From Vreelandella neptunia (GTDB lineage: Bacteria > Pseudomonadota > Gammaproteobacteria > Pseudomonadales > Halomonadaceae), in the NCBI RefSeq assembly GCF_022489065.1, contig NZ_JAKVTW010000010.1, positions 1 through 64,000 of the forward strand: a DNA stretch of 64,000 nucleotides, in the 5' to 3' direction. Positions 52,730-62,177 of the stretch are shown here, piece by piece; the first letter of the stretch is position 1; the number at the start of each line of letters is the position of its first letter. The notes beneath the pieces are model-generated. The model saw only the letters and a program-made list of their open reading frames with translations, was not told the DNA's origin and made no database searches. The position numbers were made by a program, and so were the translations under genes.

Positions 52730-53676
52730 GGATTTACCTGCCGATTGAGAAACGCGATGCCTGCATCAATTGCTCCGCCGCGCAGTAGAAAGCTGGCAAA
52801 GTGGCCGCGCCAGCGCTGCAAGTAAAGTTCACTTTCGATGTTATTGACTTGCAGGGCTTGATAGAAGTCCGTGGCGTGATCCACCGGCACTAATTGATCC
52901 CATTTGCCGTGGAATAGGAAGAACGGCGGGGCCTGAGGGGTTATTTGCCAGGCAGGCGATGCTAACCGGTACGCCTCGGTCTCTTCTGCACGGGTGCCGC
53001 CGATAAAATCAACCACCAGCGGCCCGTCATCAAACTTCAGTAAATCACTGGGAAGACCACCGGCCAGCACGGCGGCTAAACGGCTCTGTGTACCGCCGTA
53101 GGGCTCAGCTAACGGCCCTTCTACCCCGGCGAGCGCCAGCAAACTGACTAGATGCGCGCCAGATGAAAACCCCACCCCAACAATGCGGTTTGTATCCACC
53201 TGCCACTCATCGGCATTGGCATGAATCCAGGCCATGGCCTGCTGCAAATCATGTAGCTGGCTAGGGAAGCGATACTCCGGTGCAAAGCGGTGCTCTATAT
53301 TGACTGCCACATACCCCTGCCCAGCCAACTGTTCAGCGATGCCCTGCATATCTTCAGGTGTGCGGTTTCGCCATCCGCCGCCGTGTACTACCAATGCCGC
53401 CGGTCGAAGCGTATCTGCTGGGCCATCAGGTAGGTAGACATCCGCGTTTAACGCCTGCGGCCAATCGTCGGGCGTGTAGGTACTAGGCGCCAAACGGGAA
53501 AATGGCTGGGATTCACGCAGCGAACTGCTTTTAACGGCAGGTTCGCCCTGGCTTACGTGCTGCGAAGCGCTGCACCCGCTCAGTAGTAAGGCAATTGCCC
53601 CCAGGCCGGTAACGCGGCGCAGTTTAGTCAACGCGCCACGCTGCTGGCACACGCGAAGTTGCTCGGTTCGCGACAT
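52726..53676 (-). CDS. Alpha/beta hydrolase lipoprotein (esterase)
   Basis: A 316-residue alpha/beta hydrolase with a lipoprotein signal: LGAIALLLSGCSAS with Cys35 in the lipobox, so it should be membrane-anchored in the periplasm or outer membrane. The oxyanion loop is VVHGGGWRNR, the nucleophile elbow VGVGFSSGAH, the acid is Asp in FHGKWDQLVPVDHA and the base His in WRGHFASF. HGGGW and the BD-FAE-like layout suggest an acetyl or carbohydrate esterase; the substrate is unknown. It is convergent with baeR, overlapping by 4 bp, and divergent from the Spy-like gene. Confidence 0.85.
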   Translation of the reverse strand: MSRTEQLRVCQQRGALTKLRRVTGLGAIALLLSGCSASQHVSQGEPAVKSSSLRESQPFSRLAPSTYTPDDWPQALNADVYLPDGPADTLRPAALVVHGGGWRNRTPEDMQGIAEQLAGQGYVAVNIEHRFAPEYRFPSQLHDLQQAMAWIHANADEWQVDTNRIVGVGFSSGAHLVSLLALAGVEGPLAEPYGGTQSRLAAVLAGGLPSDLLKFDDGPLVVDFIGGTRAEETEAYRLASPAWQITPQAPPFFLFHGKWDQLVPVDHATDFYQALQVNNIESELYLQRWRGHFASFLLRGGAIDAGIAFLNRQVNP

Positions 53677-53825
53677 TATGATGCTCCTTGATAACTAGGT
53701 GACCCCTCACCTACCGACTACGACCTGCAACAATCCAATAAGATCATGATTGTTGCACACTATCTGCAAACGGTTTGCACTGCGTCTAGCGATACTGGCA
53801 TCGTCAACTCACCAGGAGAGAACTT

Positions 53826-54245
53826 ATGAATATTTCAAATGCTAAGAAACTGTCAATTCGCCAACTGTTCGCCCCAGCTCTGCTAGCGATCGCCATTGCG
53901 CCGCTAGCACTGACCGCTCAGGCGGATAACCATGGTGACCACGAAGGTCGCGGCGCGGATCGCGAGCGCATGGAAGAGCGCATGGAGGAGCGTCGCCAGG
54001 AAGTGTATGAGCGCGCCGAGATCTCTGAAGAGAAGCAGGCTGAGCTCAACGAAGCTCACGCTGAGCACCGTGAAGCGATGCACGCACTGCGTGATGAACA
54101 TAAAGAGCGCGTTGCTGAAATCCTTTCAGATGAAGAGCAGGAAGCACTGCGCACCGCCATGCGCGAAGCCCATGAAGAGTATCGGGGTAAGCATGGCAAA
54201 CGTGGCCACCACGGCGACAACGAAGACAGCGCTGATAGTGAATAA
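53826..54245 (+). CDS. Small Spy/CpxP-like periplasmic protein
   Basis: A 139-residue exported protein. A signal peptide covers about 1-32 (LFAPALLAIAIAPLALTAQA, cut before DNHGD). The mature part is almost wholly charged and helical: a His/Asp/Glu/Arg-rich start, then a long Glu-rich helix with EISEEKQAELNEAHAEHREAMHALRDEH elements (shown in family as the LTxxQ-like helices of Spy/CpxP), ending with a GKHGKRGHHG histidine/glycine tail. It may be a chaperone or metal-binding protein. The start has CAGGAGAG upstream. It lies next to baeSR; E. coli BaeR controls spy, which would fit, but here the link is only inferred. A perfect terminator follows. Confidence 0.7.
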   Translation: MNISNAKKLSIRQLFAPALLAIAIAPLALTAQADNHGDHEGRGADRERMEERMEERRQEVYERAEISEEKQAELNEAHAEHREAMHALRDEHKERVAEILSDEEQEALRTAMREAHEEYRGKHGKRGHHGDNEDSADSE

Positions 54246-54270
54246 GCGTTGAGTACTTTTTAAACGCTAG

Positions 54271-54300
54271 CATTAACGCCCGGTTCGCCGGGCGTTAATG
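54271..54300 (+). terminator. Perfect hairpin with TTCG tetraloop
   Basis: A perfect 13-bp stem, CATTAACGCCCGG (54271-54283) and CCGGGCGTTAATG (54288-54300), is closed by the very stable TTCG tetraloop. It lies 26 bp after the Spy-like gene. The U-run that follows (GTTTTT) is about 12 bases away, so termination may be helped by Rho. Confidence 0.8.
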
Positions 54301-54366
54301 CGTCTGGAATATTGTTTTTAGATCGATAGCGTTGTGTCGATTCAACCTATGAGAGGAGAGGTAAAC

Positions 54367-54408
54367 TTGAAGGGAAAGGCTTAATCGCGTATTTTATTTG
54401 AACGTTCA
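54367..54408 (+). promoter_or_regulatory. Probable betT promoter with BetI-like operator
   Basis: A fair sigma-70 promoter: TTGAAG (54367-54372), a 17-bp spacer and TATTTT (54390-54395). A perfect palindrome TGAACGTTCA (54399-54408) lies just downstream, where transcription should start. From memory it matches the core of BetI operators (ATTGAACGTTCAAT). A repressor bound there would block betT until choline is present. Confidence 0.6.
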
Positions 54409-54462
54409 TTCAAAATAAAATCTTGTCTTAACCATCACCTTCAACAACAGGAGTCCGCCTGC

Positions 54463-56511
54463 ATGGCGAAAGACAACCCTATTCTCCCCTCCCGCGATCG
54501 CCTTAACCCCGTAGTGTTCCACGGTAGCGTGGCAGGCATTGTGATTTTCTTAGTGCTCACTATGCTGTTTACCGAGCAAGCTGGCGCTTTCTTTGATGCA
54601 GGCCTTGCCTGGGTGAGCAAAACCTTTGGTTGGTACTACATGCTCGCTATCGTGGCGTACCTGGTATTCGTGGTCGCGATTGGCATGTCGCGCTTTGGCA
54701 GCATTCGTCTTGGGCCTGATCACTCCCGGCCTGAGTTTTCGCTACTCTCCTGGTCGGCCATGCTGTTTGCCGCGGGTATTGGTATCGATCTGCTGTTCTT
54801 CAGCGTTGCTGAGCCGGTTGCGCACTATTTGGCACCGCCGGATTTAACGCCGGAAAGCCAGGAAGCGATGCGTAACGCCGTCGTTCAAACCTATCTGCAC
54901 TGGGGGCTCTCCGGTTGGGGGCTGTACGTGTTGATGGGTATGGCGCTGGCGTACTTCAGCTACCGGCACCGTTTGCCGCTGGCGATTCGCAGCGCGCTCT
55001 ACCCGATCCTCGGTAAGCGTATTCACGGCCCGATTGGCAACGCGGTAGACATTACCGCAGTAATATCCACTGTGTTTGGTATTGCTACCAGCTTGGGTAT
55101 CGGGGTGATGCAGTTGAATTACGGCCTCACCTATATGTTTGGTGTGCCGGAAACCCTCACCGTGCAGGTGATTTTGATTGTTCTGGTGGTCGTATTAGCG
55201 ACGATTTCTGTAGTGACCGGCGTTGAGAAAGGCATTCGCCGCTTATCAGAGTTCAACATGCTGCTGGCATTGGCGCTAATGCTGTTTGTCCTCTTTTCGG
55301 GCGACACCCTGATGTTGCTGGATAAAGTGGTCAACAACGCCGGTGATTATTTATCAGGCTTTGTGGGCGCCAGCTTTGATACTTACGCCTTCGCCGATGA
55401 GAGCGCCCAAGAGTGGAAGATGTGGTGGACGATCTTCTTCTGGGGCTGGTGGATTGCCTGGACGCCGTTCGTAGGCCTATTCCTGGCGCGTATCTCCCGT
55501 GGCCGTACCATTCGCGAATTCGTCGCTGGCGCCTTGTTTATTCCGCTGGCCTTTATGATGGTGTGGATGTCGGTCTTCGGTAACAGCGGTATTGAGCTAG
55601 TGGCCAACCAAGGCGTTGCCGAGCTAGGTGAACAGGCGCTTAACACGCCGCAAACGACGCTCTATACGCTGCTTGAATACTATCCTTATGTGGGTCTTAC
55701 CGCAGCTGTCGTCACCGTCTTGGGCATTGTGTTCTTTATCACCTCAGCGGATTCCGGTGCGCTGGTACTGGCCAACTTCACCTCGATTTTGAGCGACGTG
55801 AACCACGATGCGCCGGTGAAGCTACGCATTTTCTGGTCGGCAACGATCGGTTTGATCACCATTGCCTTGCTAATGGCCGGTGGCTTAAACGCTTTGCAAA
55901 GTGCCGTGGTCATCACCGCTCTGCCTTTCTCGCTGGTGATTTTCGCTGTAATGGTAGGCATGTATAAAGCCCTGAAAATGGAAGGAAGCAAGGCCGATGC
56001 GCGCCGCATGATTGCCGGTGGCGCCCCCGGCGGCGACTGGAAGGAGCGCTTGGATCGCGCCTTGGATACCTCCAACCGTGCGGGTGCCGCTGCGACGATT
56101 GAGCACTCTATTCGTCCTGCGATGACACAGTTTGCCCAAGAGCTTGAAAGCCGCGGCCAAACCGCCAATGTGACCGAAGAGCACCTAGAGGGTGAAACGC
56201 TGCCCAACTTGATGCTCCAGGTCGATTTTGGTGAAGCCACCAGCTTTGTCTACCAGGTGTGCCCGCACCGCATGCGTACACCAAGCTTCATCCCGGCGGA
56301 CGATGACTTCTATGTGCGCTTGGATGTATACCTAGCAGAAGGCGGCCAGGATAAAGACCTTAACGGCTACACCCGTGGTCAGGTGATAGGTGATTTGGTC
56401 TGCGAATATGAGCGCCATCTGCACTTCCTGACGCTTGCGGGCCAGCAGATGGGCCATGTGCAGGCAATGCCTGGCACCATCGGCGAACCGCCCGAAGATT
56501 CCCAGATGTAA
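54463..56511 (+). CDS. betT: BCCT family choline/betaine transporter (BetT-like)
   Basis: A 682-residue, twelve-helix inner-membrane transporter; E. coli BetT is 677. It imports choline (or betaine) with protons or sodium. INPVVFYTSA-like start (LNPVVFHGSVAG), WVSKTFGWYYML, MLFAAGIGIDLLFFSVAEP, HWGLSGWGLYVLMGMALAYFSYR and FFWGWWIAWTPFVGLFLARISRGRT (in parts) are the BCCT signatures, including the Trp box of the betaine site. The C-terminal cytoplasmic part (about 505-682) is long, as in osmotically regulated BetT. The start has CAGGAG 9 bp upstream. No betA, betB or betI gene is in the window. A strong terminator follows. Confidence 0.93.
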   Translation: MAKDNPILPSRDRLNPVVFHGSVAGIVIFLVLTMLFTEQAGAFFDAGLAWVSKTFGWYYMLAIVAYLVFVVAIGMSRFGSIRLGPDHSRPEFSLLSWSAMLFAAGIGIDLLFFSVAEPVAHYLAPPDLTPESQEAMRNAVVQTYLHWGLSGWGLYVLMGMALAYFSYRHRLPLAIRSALYPILGKRIHGPIGNAVDITAVISTVFGIATSLGIGVMQLNYGLTYMFGVPETLTVQVILIVLVVVLATISVVTGVEKGIRRLSEFNMLLALALMLFVLFSGDTLMLLDKVVNNAGDYLSGFVGASFDTYAFADESAQEWKMWWTIFFWGWWIAWTPFVGLFLARISRGRTIREFVAGALFIPLAFMMVWMSVFGNSGIELVANQGVAELGEQALNTPQTTLYTLLEYYPYVGLTAAVVTVLGIVFFITSADSGALVLANFTSILSDVNHDAPVKLRIFWSATIGLITIALLMAGGLNALQSAVVITALPFSLVIFAVMVGMYKALKMEGSKADARRMIAGGAPGGDWKERLDRALDTSNRAGAAATIEHSIRPAMTQFAQELESRGQTANVTEEHLEGETLPNLMLQVDFGEATSFVYQVCPHRMRTPSFIPADDDFYVRLDVYLAEGGQDKDLNGYTRGQVIGDLVCEYERHLHFLTLAGQQMGHVQAMPGTIGEPPEDSQM

Positions 56512-56535
56512 TAGCTTCAACGTTAAAGCAAACAC

Positions 56536-56565
56536 AATCCCGGCCTCTGTGCCGGGATTTTTTTT
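56536..56565 (+). terminator. Intrinsic terminator of betT
   Basis: AATCCCGGC (56536-56544) pairs with GCCGGGATT (56551-56559) around a 6-nt loop, and is followed directly by a run of eight T. A classical rho-independent terminator 24 bp after the betT stop. Confidence 0.95.
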
Positions 56566-56662
56566 GTGCGCGAACGACTCCGCGACTAACGACTTGTTGT
56601 GAAAATACAGGGGTAGGCGTAGCGTAAAGAACTGATTTTCCTGTCGTCTATGAGGCTTGCCT

Positions 56663-58399
56663 ATGTCCCGCGCACATCGACCCTCGGGGTACGTTTTCCC
56701 GATGCCTGGCAGTGCGTTACTCAACGCCTGGCGTGAAGGTTATTCGCTGGGCAAATTAAAGCGCGACGTAATGGCGGGGCTTACGATTGGCGTGGTTGCC
56801 GTGCCGCTTTCCATGGCGCTGGCAATTGCCACTGGCGTGCCGCCCCAACACGGGCTCTACACGGCCATTGTGGCAGGGGCGGTGATCGCGTTAACCGGCG
56901 GCTCACGATTTAATATATCCGGACCTACCGCCGCTTTTGTGGTCATTCTCTTCCCGATTGTCGCCAACCATGGCTTGGGTGGGCTGCTGATTGCCACCTT
57001 CATGGCGGGCGCTATTTTGGTCGCGCTGGGGCTTTCGCGATTGGGCAGTTTGATTCAGTACGTACCCTATCCCGTCATACTTGGCTTTACGGCGGGCATC
57101 GGTGTGGTAATTGCGCTGCTACAGCTGCCTGACTTTTTGGGTTTGGCGGGGGTCGAGCTGGGCGATAGCACCCTGGATAACCTGCTACTGATTGGCCAAG
57201 CGCTGCCCACGCTGTCGCTGGCGGAGATCAGCGTCGGACTTGTCACCTTAGCAACACTGCTGGTTTGGCCACGCTTAAATACCCCGATACCTGCCCCGCT
57301 AGTAGGGTTAGCGGTGGGTACGCTGGCAGCCTCGCTACTGCTAATGAGTGGCGTTGAGGTCGATACGATCGCCTCGCGGTTTAGCTGGGAGTTTCAGGGT
57401 GAAAGCGGCAGCGGCATTCCGCCCTTTGCGCCTAGTTTCGTGGCGCCTTGGCACCTACCCGGTGCAGATGGCACGCCGCTTGAAATCGACTTTGCGTTGA
57501 TTCAAGCGCTGCTGGGCCCGGCGCTGGCGATCGCTTTACTCGCTGCGATTGAATCGTTGCTTTGCGCCGTTGTCGCCGACGGCCTAACCCGCACCCGCCA
57601 CGACCCCAACGCCGAACTGATTGGCCAAGGGCTCGGCAATCTGGTGGTGCCCTTCTTTGGCGGCATTACTGCTACGGCCGCACTGGCGCGCACCGCGACC
57701 AATATCAAAAGCGGTGCCTTTTCGCCTATCGCTGCCGTAGTGCATTCATTAGTGGTGTTGCTGGCCGTTGTCGCGCTGGCGGGCGTGCTGGGTCATGTGC
57801 CCATGGCGGCCTTGGCCGCACTGCTGTTTATCATTGCCTGGAACATGAGTGAAGCACGTCACTTTGTACACACGCTAAAAAGTGCACCCGCCAGCGATGT
57901 TTGGGTACTGGTGATCTGCTTCGCACTGACAGTTATTTTCGACATGGTCATCGCTGTGGCTGTCGGCATTGGCCTAGCCGCCGCTCTGTTTATCCGCCGA
58001 ATGGCGCAACTAACCAATACCCAGCGCCTAGACTCGCTCTCCACAGGGGAGCACTTCCCACCAGAAGTAGCGCTCTACAAAATTAGCGGGCCGCTATTTT
58101 TCGGCGCGGCTGAAAAAGCCATTGCCACACTTCGAGTCATTGATCACAGCGTACGAATTGTCGTTTTGGATATGCGCGATGTGCCCAGCCTGGACACCAC
58201 CGCCATGGTGGCGCTGGAATCGCTGCGACGTGAGTTAGGCGAGCAAGACGTGGGGGTCATCTTTGCGGGGCTGCCGCCACGCATGGCGCTGAAAATAAAG
58301 CGTGCAGGTATTCGTCGCGAAGTGGGTAAATTTGCCGTGGTTAACAACCTTGCCCATGCTGAGCGTATGTCACGCCGCTGGCTGGAGAATACTGGCTAG
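56663..58399 (+). CDS. SulP family anion transporter with STAS domain
   Basis: A 578-residue inner-membrane transporter of the SLC26/SulP family. Start ATG 56663 (MSRAHRPS) has GAGG 7 bp upstream; a TTG at 56657 is the in-frame alternative. The membrane part contains DVMAGLTIGVVAVPLSMALAIATGV and PPQHGLYTAIVAG, the SulP signature, then FNISGPTAAFVVIL. The C-terminal STAS domain (about 455-565) has YKISGPLFFGAAEKA and SLDTTAMVALESL, with the conserved Asp-Thr/Ser site. Substrates in the family include sulfate, bicarbonate and C4-dicarboxylates (DauA); this protein cannot be assigned. It is convergent with the exaC-like gene. Confidence 0.9.
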   Translation: MSRAHRPSGYVFPMPGSALLNAWREGYSLGKLKRDVMAGLTIGVVAVPLSMALAIATGVPPQHGLYTAIVAGAVIALTGGSRFNISGPTAAFVVILFPIVANHGLGGLLIATFMAGAILVALGLSRLGSLIQYVPYPVILGFTAGIGVVIALLQLPDFLGLAGVELGDSTLDNLLLIGQALPTLSLAEISVGLVTLATLLVWPRLNTPIPAPLVGLAVGTLAASLLLMSGVEVDTIASRFSWEFQGESGSGIPPFAPSFVAPWHLPGADGTPLEIDFALIQALLGPALAIALLAAIESLLCAVVADGLTRTRHDPNAELIGQGLGNLVVPFFGGITATAALARTATNIKSGAFSPIAAVVHSLVVLLAVVALAGVLGHVPMAALAALLFIIAWNMSEARHFVHTLKSAPASDVWVLVICFALTVIFDMVIAVAVGIGLAAALFIRRMAQLTNTQRLDSLSTGEHFPPEVALYKISGPLFFGAAEKAIATLRVIDHSVRIVVLDMRDVPSLDTTAMVALESLRRELGEQDVGVIFAGLPPRMALKIKRAGIRREVGKFAVVNNLAHAERMSRRWLENTG

Positions 58400-58413
58400 C
58401 GCACCCATAAAAA

Positions 58414-58440
58414 AGCCGCCCGACGTAAAGCCGGGCGGCT
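58414..58440. terminator. Bidirectional terminator between sulP and exaC-like genes
   Basis: AGCCGCCCG (58414-58422) pairs with CGGGCGGCT (58432-58440) around a 9-nt loop. On the minus strand a TTTTTTA run follows, so it ends the aldehyde dehydrogenase transcript; on the plus strand GTTTAG follows, weaker, but it may also end sulP. Confidence 0.85.
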
Positions 58441-58461
58441 GTTTAGACGTTTTTCAGAACG

Positions 58462-59982
58462 CTAGAAGAAGCCCAGCGGGTTGATGTCGTAACTGACCAG
58501 CAGGTTCTTGGTTTGTTGGTAGTGCTCAAGCGCCACCTTATGGGTTTCGCGGCCAACGCCGGATTTCTTGTAGCCACCGAAGGCCGCGTGGGCGGGATAC
58601 TGGTGGTAGCAGTTGGTCCACACGCGCCCGGCTTGAATGCCACGGCCCATGCGGAAAGCGACGTTGATATCGCGACTCCACACGCCTGCGCCCAAGCCAA
58701 ATTCGGTGTCGTTGGCAATCGCCAGCGCTTCTTCTTCATCCTTAAAGGTAGTGACTGCCACTACTGGGCCAAAGATCTCTTCCTGGAAGACGCGCATCTG
58801 GTTGTTACCTTTCAGCAGCGTGGGCTGAATGTAGTAACCGCTATTGATGCTGTCGTCCATGGTCTCTTTATTACCGCCGGTGAGGAATTCGGCACCTTCA
58901 TCGCGAGCGATATCCATATAGGACATGATCTTGTCGAACTGCTCTTGGGAGGCCTGAGCGCCCACCTGCACATCGGTATCTAATGGGTTGCCACGCTTGA
59001 TGGTTTTAGTGCGCTCGATGACCTTGGCCATGAACTCGTCGTACATGCTCTCTTGAATCAGTGCGCGAGACGGGCAGGTACACACTTCACCCTGGTTAAA
59101 GAACGCCAGCACCAAGCCCTCGACCGCTTTATCAATAAACGTCGGTTCGGCGTTCATGATATCAGCGAAGTAGATGTTGGGGGATTTGCCACCTAGCTCC
59201 ACGGTGGAGGGAATAATGTTTTCCGCCGCGCATTTCAGAATATGCGAACCAACGGGGGTGGAGCCGGTGAACGCAATTTTGGCGATGCGCTTGCTGCTCG
59301 CCAGAGCTTGGCCTGCCTCAGCACCAAAGCCGTTAACGATATTGAGTACACCAGGAGGAAGCAGATCGCCAATCACTTCCATCACTTTCAAAATCGACGC
59401 GGGGGTTTGTTCCGCGGGCTTCAAGACCACGCAGTTACCCGCCGCCAGTGCAGGCGCCAGTTTCCAGGCGGCCATCAGGATCGGGAAGTTCCAGGGGATG
59501 ATCTGACCCACTACGCCCAGCGGTTCGTGGAAGTGATAGGAAACCGTGTTGGCATCGATATCCGCCGCGGTGCCCTCTTGCGAGCGCAGGCAGCCTGCAA
59601 AGTAGCGGAAGTGATCGACAGCCAATGGAATATCGGCATTGATGGTTTCGCGTACCGCTTTACCGTTATCCCAGGTTTCAGCCACCGCGAGCATTTCTAG
59701 GTTTTGCTCAATGCGGTCGGCGATTTTTAACAGGATATTGCTGCGCTCTTGAACCGACGTCTTACCCCAGGCAGGGGCCGCTTTGTGAGCTGCATCCAGT
59801 GCTTTATCGATATCTTCTGCTGTTGAGCGAGGGATTTCGCAAAAAACATGACCATTAACTGGGCTAATGTTGTCAAAGTACTGGCCTTTGACCGGGGCAA
59901 CAAATTCACCACCGATATAGTTGCCATAGCGTTTTTCAAATGACACCACTGAACCGGTATCACCTGGGTTGGCGTAGATCAT
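58462..59982 (-). CDS. exaC: NAD-dependent (acet)aldehyde dehydrogenase, ExaC-like
   Basis: A 506-residue aldehyde dehydrogenase, the same length as Pseudomonas ExaC, which oxidises acetaldehyde in ethanol catabolism. I use ATG 59982 ([10 protein letters not shown]) with a CAGGAG ribosome site; the open frame to 60033 is not needed. Catalytic residues: Asn165 in IPWNFP, Glu262 in VELGGKSP and Cys301 in [11 protein letters not shown], whose double-cysteine form is typical of the ExaC/AldB branch. FTGSTPVGS is the cofactor loop. It is divergent from an AgmR/ErdR-like regulator gene, a neighbourhood known from Pseudomonas alcohol oxidation. A terminator follows. Confidence 0.9.
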   Translation of the reverse strand: MIYANPGDTGSVVSFEKRYGNYIGGEFVAPVKGQYFDNISPVNGHVFCEIPRSTAEDIDKALDAAHKAAPAWGKTSVQERSNILLKIADRIEQNLEMLAVAETWDNGKAVRETINADIPLAVDHFRYFAGCLRSQEGTAADIDANTVSYHFHEPLGVVGQIIPWNFPILMAAWKLAPALAAGNCVVLKPAEQTPASILKVMEVIGDLLPPGVLNIVNGFGAEAGQALASSKRIAKIAFTGSTPVGSHILKCAAENIIPSTVELGGKSPNIYFADIMNAEPTFIDKAVEGLVLAFFNQGEVCTCPSRALIQESMYDEFMAKVIERTKTIKRGNPLDTDVQVGAQASQEQFDKIMSYMDIARDEGAEFLTGGNKETMDDSINSGYYIQPTLLKGNNQMRVFQEEIFGPVVAVTTFKDEEEALAIANDTEFGLGAGVWSRDINVAFRMGRGIQAGRVWTNCYHQYPAHAAFGGYKKSGVGRETHKVALEHYQQTKNLLVSYDINPLGFF

Positions 59983-60111
59983 TGTCGAGCTCCTGAGTAT
60001 TATGATTATTAAAGGTGCTTTTTTAAGGTGCATAGACAGTGTTGTTCACTAAAGCAAATAGCGATATAGCCCGATGGCAGGATTAGCCCTCATCCCTTGG
60101 TAGGAGACGCC

Positions 60112-60789
60112 ATGTATTCCCTGTTGGTGGCAGATGACCATCCGCTGTTCCGGGATGCGCTAAAAACCGTGATTAGCGGCGGCTTGGCAGGTAGCCAACT
60201 GGCGGAAGCGGAGAGTCTCGCTGATGCGATGACGTGGGTGGAGAAGAATGCGGAGTTAGATCTGCTACTGCTGGATTTAAGCCTGCCGGATGCCGAAGGG
60301 TTAGAGGGGTTAACCCGTCTGCGCGAGGCGTTTCCGTGGCTGCCGGTAGCGATTATTTCCGCGCATCAAGAGCGTCAATTGGTGCTGGATGCCATTACCT
60401 TGGGCGCGGTGGGCTATATTCCCAAATCCACGCCCCGAGAAGCACTGCTGGCAGCGTTAACGCAGATTCTTGAAGGCCAGCTCTACCTACCGCCCGATGT
60501 GATGCGCCGCCCAGCGCCACGTGCACTTTCACCGCTACCCACGGCTAATACGGCAACCAATAGCGAGCGCTTAGCGCGATTGACCGAGAAGCAGTTGGCG
60601 GTACTGGGCTGCATGGCCAAAGGCATGTCCAATAAGCATATTGCGCGGGAATTGTTGATTGCCGAAACCACCGTTAAAACCCATGTATCGGCGATTTTGC
60701 GTAAATTAAACGCGACCAGCCGTGTACATGCGATCGTCATTGCTGGAGAGGAGGATTTACGTTTTTATCGCGCCAACCGGGCTCACTAA
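60112..60789 (+). CDS. LuxR-type response regulator, AgmR/ErdR-like
   Basis: A 225-residue NarL/FixJ-type regulator. The receiver domain has LLVADDHPLFRDALKTVI, phospho-acceptor Asp55 in LLLLDLSLPD and Lys in YIPKSTPREALL. The LuxR helix-turn-helix is at about 155-215: LTEKQLAVLGCMAKGMSNKHIARELLIAETTVKTH in parts. From memory it resembles Pseudomonas AgmR/ErdR, which controls alcohol and acetate metabolism genes. Start ATG 60112 has TAGGAG upstream; the frame extends to 60097. It is divergent from the exaC-like gene, a probable target, and overlaps the hybrid-kinase gene end to end by 4 bp on the other strand. Confidence 0.88.
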   Translation: MYSLLVADDHPLFRDALKTVISGGLAGSQLAEAESLADAMTWVEKNAELDLLLLDLSLPDAEGLEGLTRLREAFPWLPVAIISAHQERQLVLDAITLGAVGYIPKSTPREALLAALTQILEGQLYLPPDVMRRPAPRALSPLPTANTATNSERLARLTEKQLAVLGCMAKGMSNKHIARELLIAETTVKTHVSAILRKLNATSRVHAIVIAGEEDLRFYRANRAH

Positions 60790-62177
60790 TGTTGATGCAA
60801 CAGCGAGCCAAGCAGCATGCGCAGGCGCAGCGGCTTTAGTGGTTTTAGTAAACAGTGCATGCCCGCCTCACGGGTGGCGCGTTTGATCTCTGCCTCGTGA
60901 TTCGCCGTTATCACCACCGACGCCAATCCGGGGTAGCGGCGCTGTAGCCGTGCGGCCAAGTCAATGCCGGTTTCATGGTGGTCACCCAGATGGTAATCAA
61001 CCAACAGCACTGCTGGGCGCTCACCATCGCTGGCGGCTTCCAAGGCACTCACCGTGGCTGCCGCGCGTACCCGGCAGCCCCAGCTGCTTAGTAGCGCCTG
61101 CATGCCCTCAATAATAGCCACGTCATCATCGATCACCCAAACGATACAGCCCTGCAACGGATCATCCATTTCTGCCCAGGGCGTGGCGTAACGCACTGGT
61201 AGTGCCGTGCTAGAGGCAGTGGCGTAAGGCACGGTGATGGAGAACAGCGCCCCTACACCGGGACGCGAGGCAAGCGATACCGGCTGCTCCAGCATACTGC
61301 TGATGCGGTCAACGATGGCGAGCCCTAGCCCTAAGCCACGGCTGTGAGCACTTTGGGGGTGGTTGACCCGCCGAAACTCCAGGAAGATCGCTTCACGCTG
61401 CTGCTCTGGAATGCCGGGGCCGGTATCGCCCACCATAATTTCCAACCCATGACGTCGCCGCCTACAACCCAGCAGCACACGGCCATGTTCGGTATAGCGC
61501 ACCGCGTTACTGAGGAAGTTGCGTATGACCCGTGCCAGCAGCGCCAAGTCTGATTCAATCACCATACTGGAAGGCACGTAGTGCAACGCCAAACCACGCA
61601 CACCAGCCACTTGGCGGTACTCTTCCGCCAGCGTATCGAGCAGTGTACTCACCGCGAACGGTGCCTTATCTGCGCGCAATACCCCCGCATCCAAGCGTGA
61701 GATATCCACCAGCGTTCCTATCAGGCCTTCCACATCTTTCAGCGAGCGGCCGATATGGCCCACTAGCATTTGCGAGTTTTCAGGCAGCGAGTGGGTTTCT
61801 AAAGCGCTGGCAAACAGACGGACCGCGTTGAGCGGTTGCAGCAAGTCGTGGCTAACCGCCGCGAGAAATTTTGTTTTGGAGAGGTTAGCCGCTTCAGCCT
61901 CAGCTTTTGCCGCCAGTAACCGCGTATTAACCTGGCCCAGCTCGTCCAGAGTACGATGCAAGGTATCGGTACGTTCACGCACCTGTTCGGCAAGTAGTAC
62001 TGAACGTTCAAAGGCGGCGTAAGGCGCCCCATCAGCGCTGCTGTCCCCTTCTACCCGCTCCATTAGCGCTTGGCAGACTTTTCGCAGGCGACGATTCTCT
62101 TCGCGCAGCGCGGCGACCTCGGCCTCATCCTGGTTATTGGTCACTTCAGTGGTTGTAGTTAGCTGGAAGAGATCCAA
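60786..62177 (-). CDS. Hybrid sensor histidine kinase, NahK/ErcS'-like
   Basis: A 463-residue soluble kinase. A long coiled coil (about 15-105) leads into HisKA with FLAAVSHDLLQPLNAVRLF (His110); the DLLQPL form is typical of the NahK/ErcS group. The HATPase has NFLSNAVRYTEHG and GLGLGLAIV. A receiver follows, with IVWVIDDDVAIIEGM and Asp394 in LLVDYHLGDH. There is no transmembrane segment. In Pseudomonas aeruginosa, NahK is paired with the FIST protein NosP, which inhibits it in response to nitric oxide. Here too the FIST gene is directly upstream, overlapping by about 32 bp. The start is TTG 62177, preceded by GGGGGTGG; GTG 62144 is an alternative. Confidence 0.88.
   Translation of the reverse strand: MDLFQLTTTTEVTNNQDEAEVAALREENRRLRKVCQALMERVEGDSSADGAPYAAFERSVLLAEQVRERTDTLHRTLDELGQVNTRLLAAKAEAEAANLSKTKFLAAVSHDLLQPLNAVRLFASALETHSLPENSQMLVGHIGRSLKDVEGLIGTLVDISRLDAGVLRADKAPFAVSTLLDTLAEEYRQVAGVRGLALHYVPSSMVIESDLALLARVIRNFLSNAVRYTEHGRVLLGCRRRRHGLEIMVGDTGPGIPEQQREAIFLEFRRVNHPQSAHSRGLGLGLAIVDRISSMLEQPVSLASRPGVGALFSITVPYATASSTALPVRYATPWAEMDDPLQGCIVWVIDDDVAIIEGMQALLSSWGCRVRAAATVSALEAASDGERPAVLLVDYHLGDHHETGIDLAARLQRRYPGLASVVITANHEAEIKRATREAGMHCLLKPLKPLRLRMLLGSLLHQH

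Noticed and set aside
55686..56240. 184-residue antisense open frame inside betT
   Set aside because: Composition is low-complexity Ser/Ala/Lys; the plus strand encodes a clear BCCT transporter.
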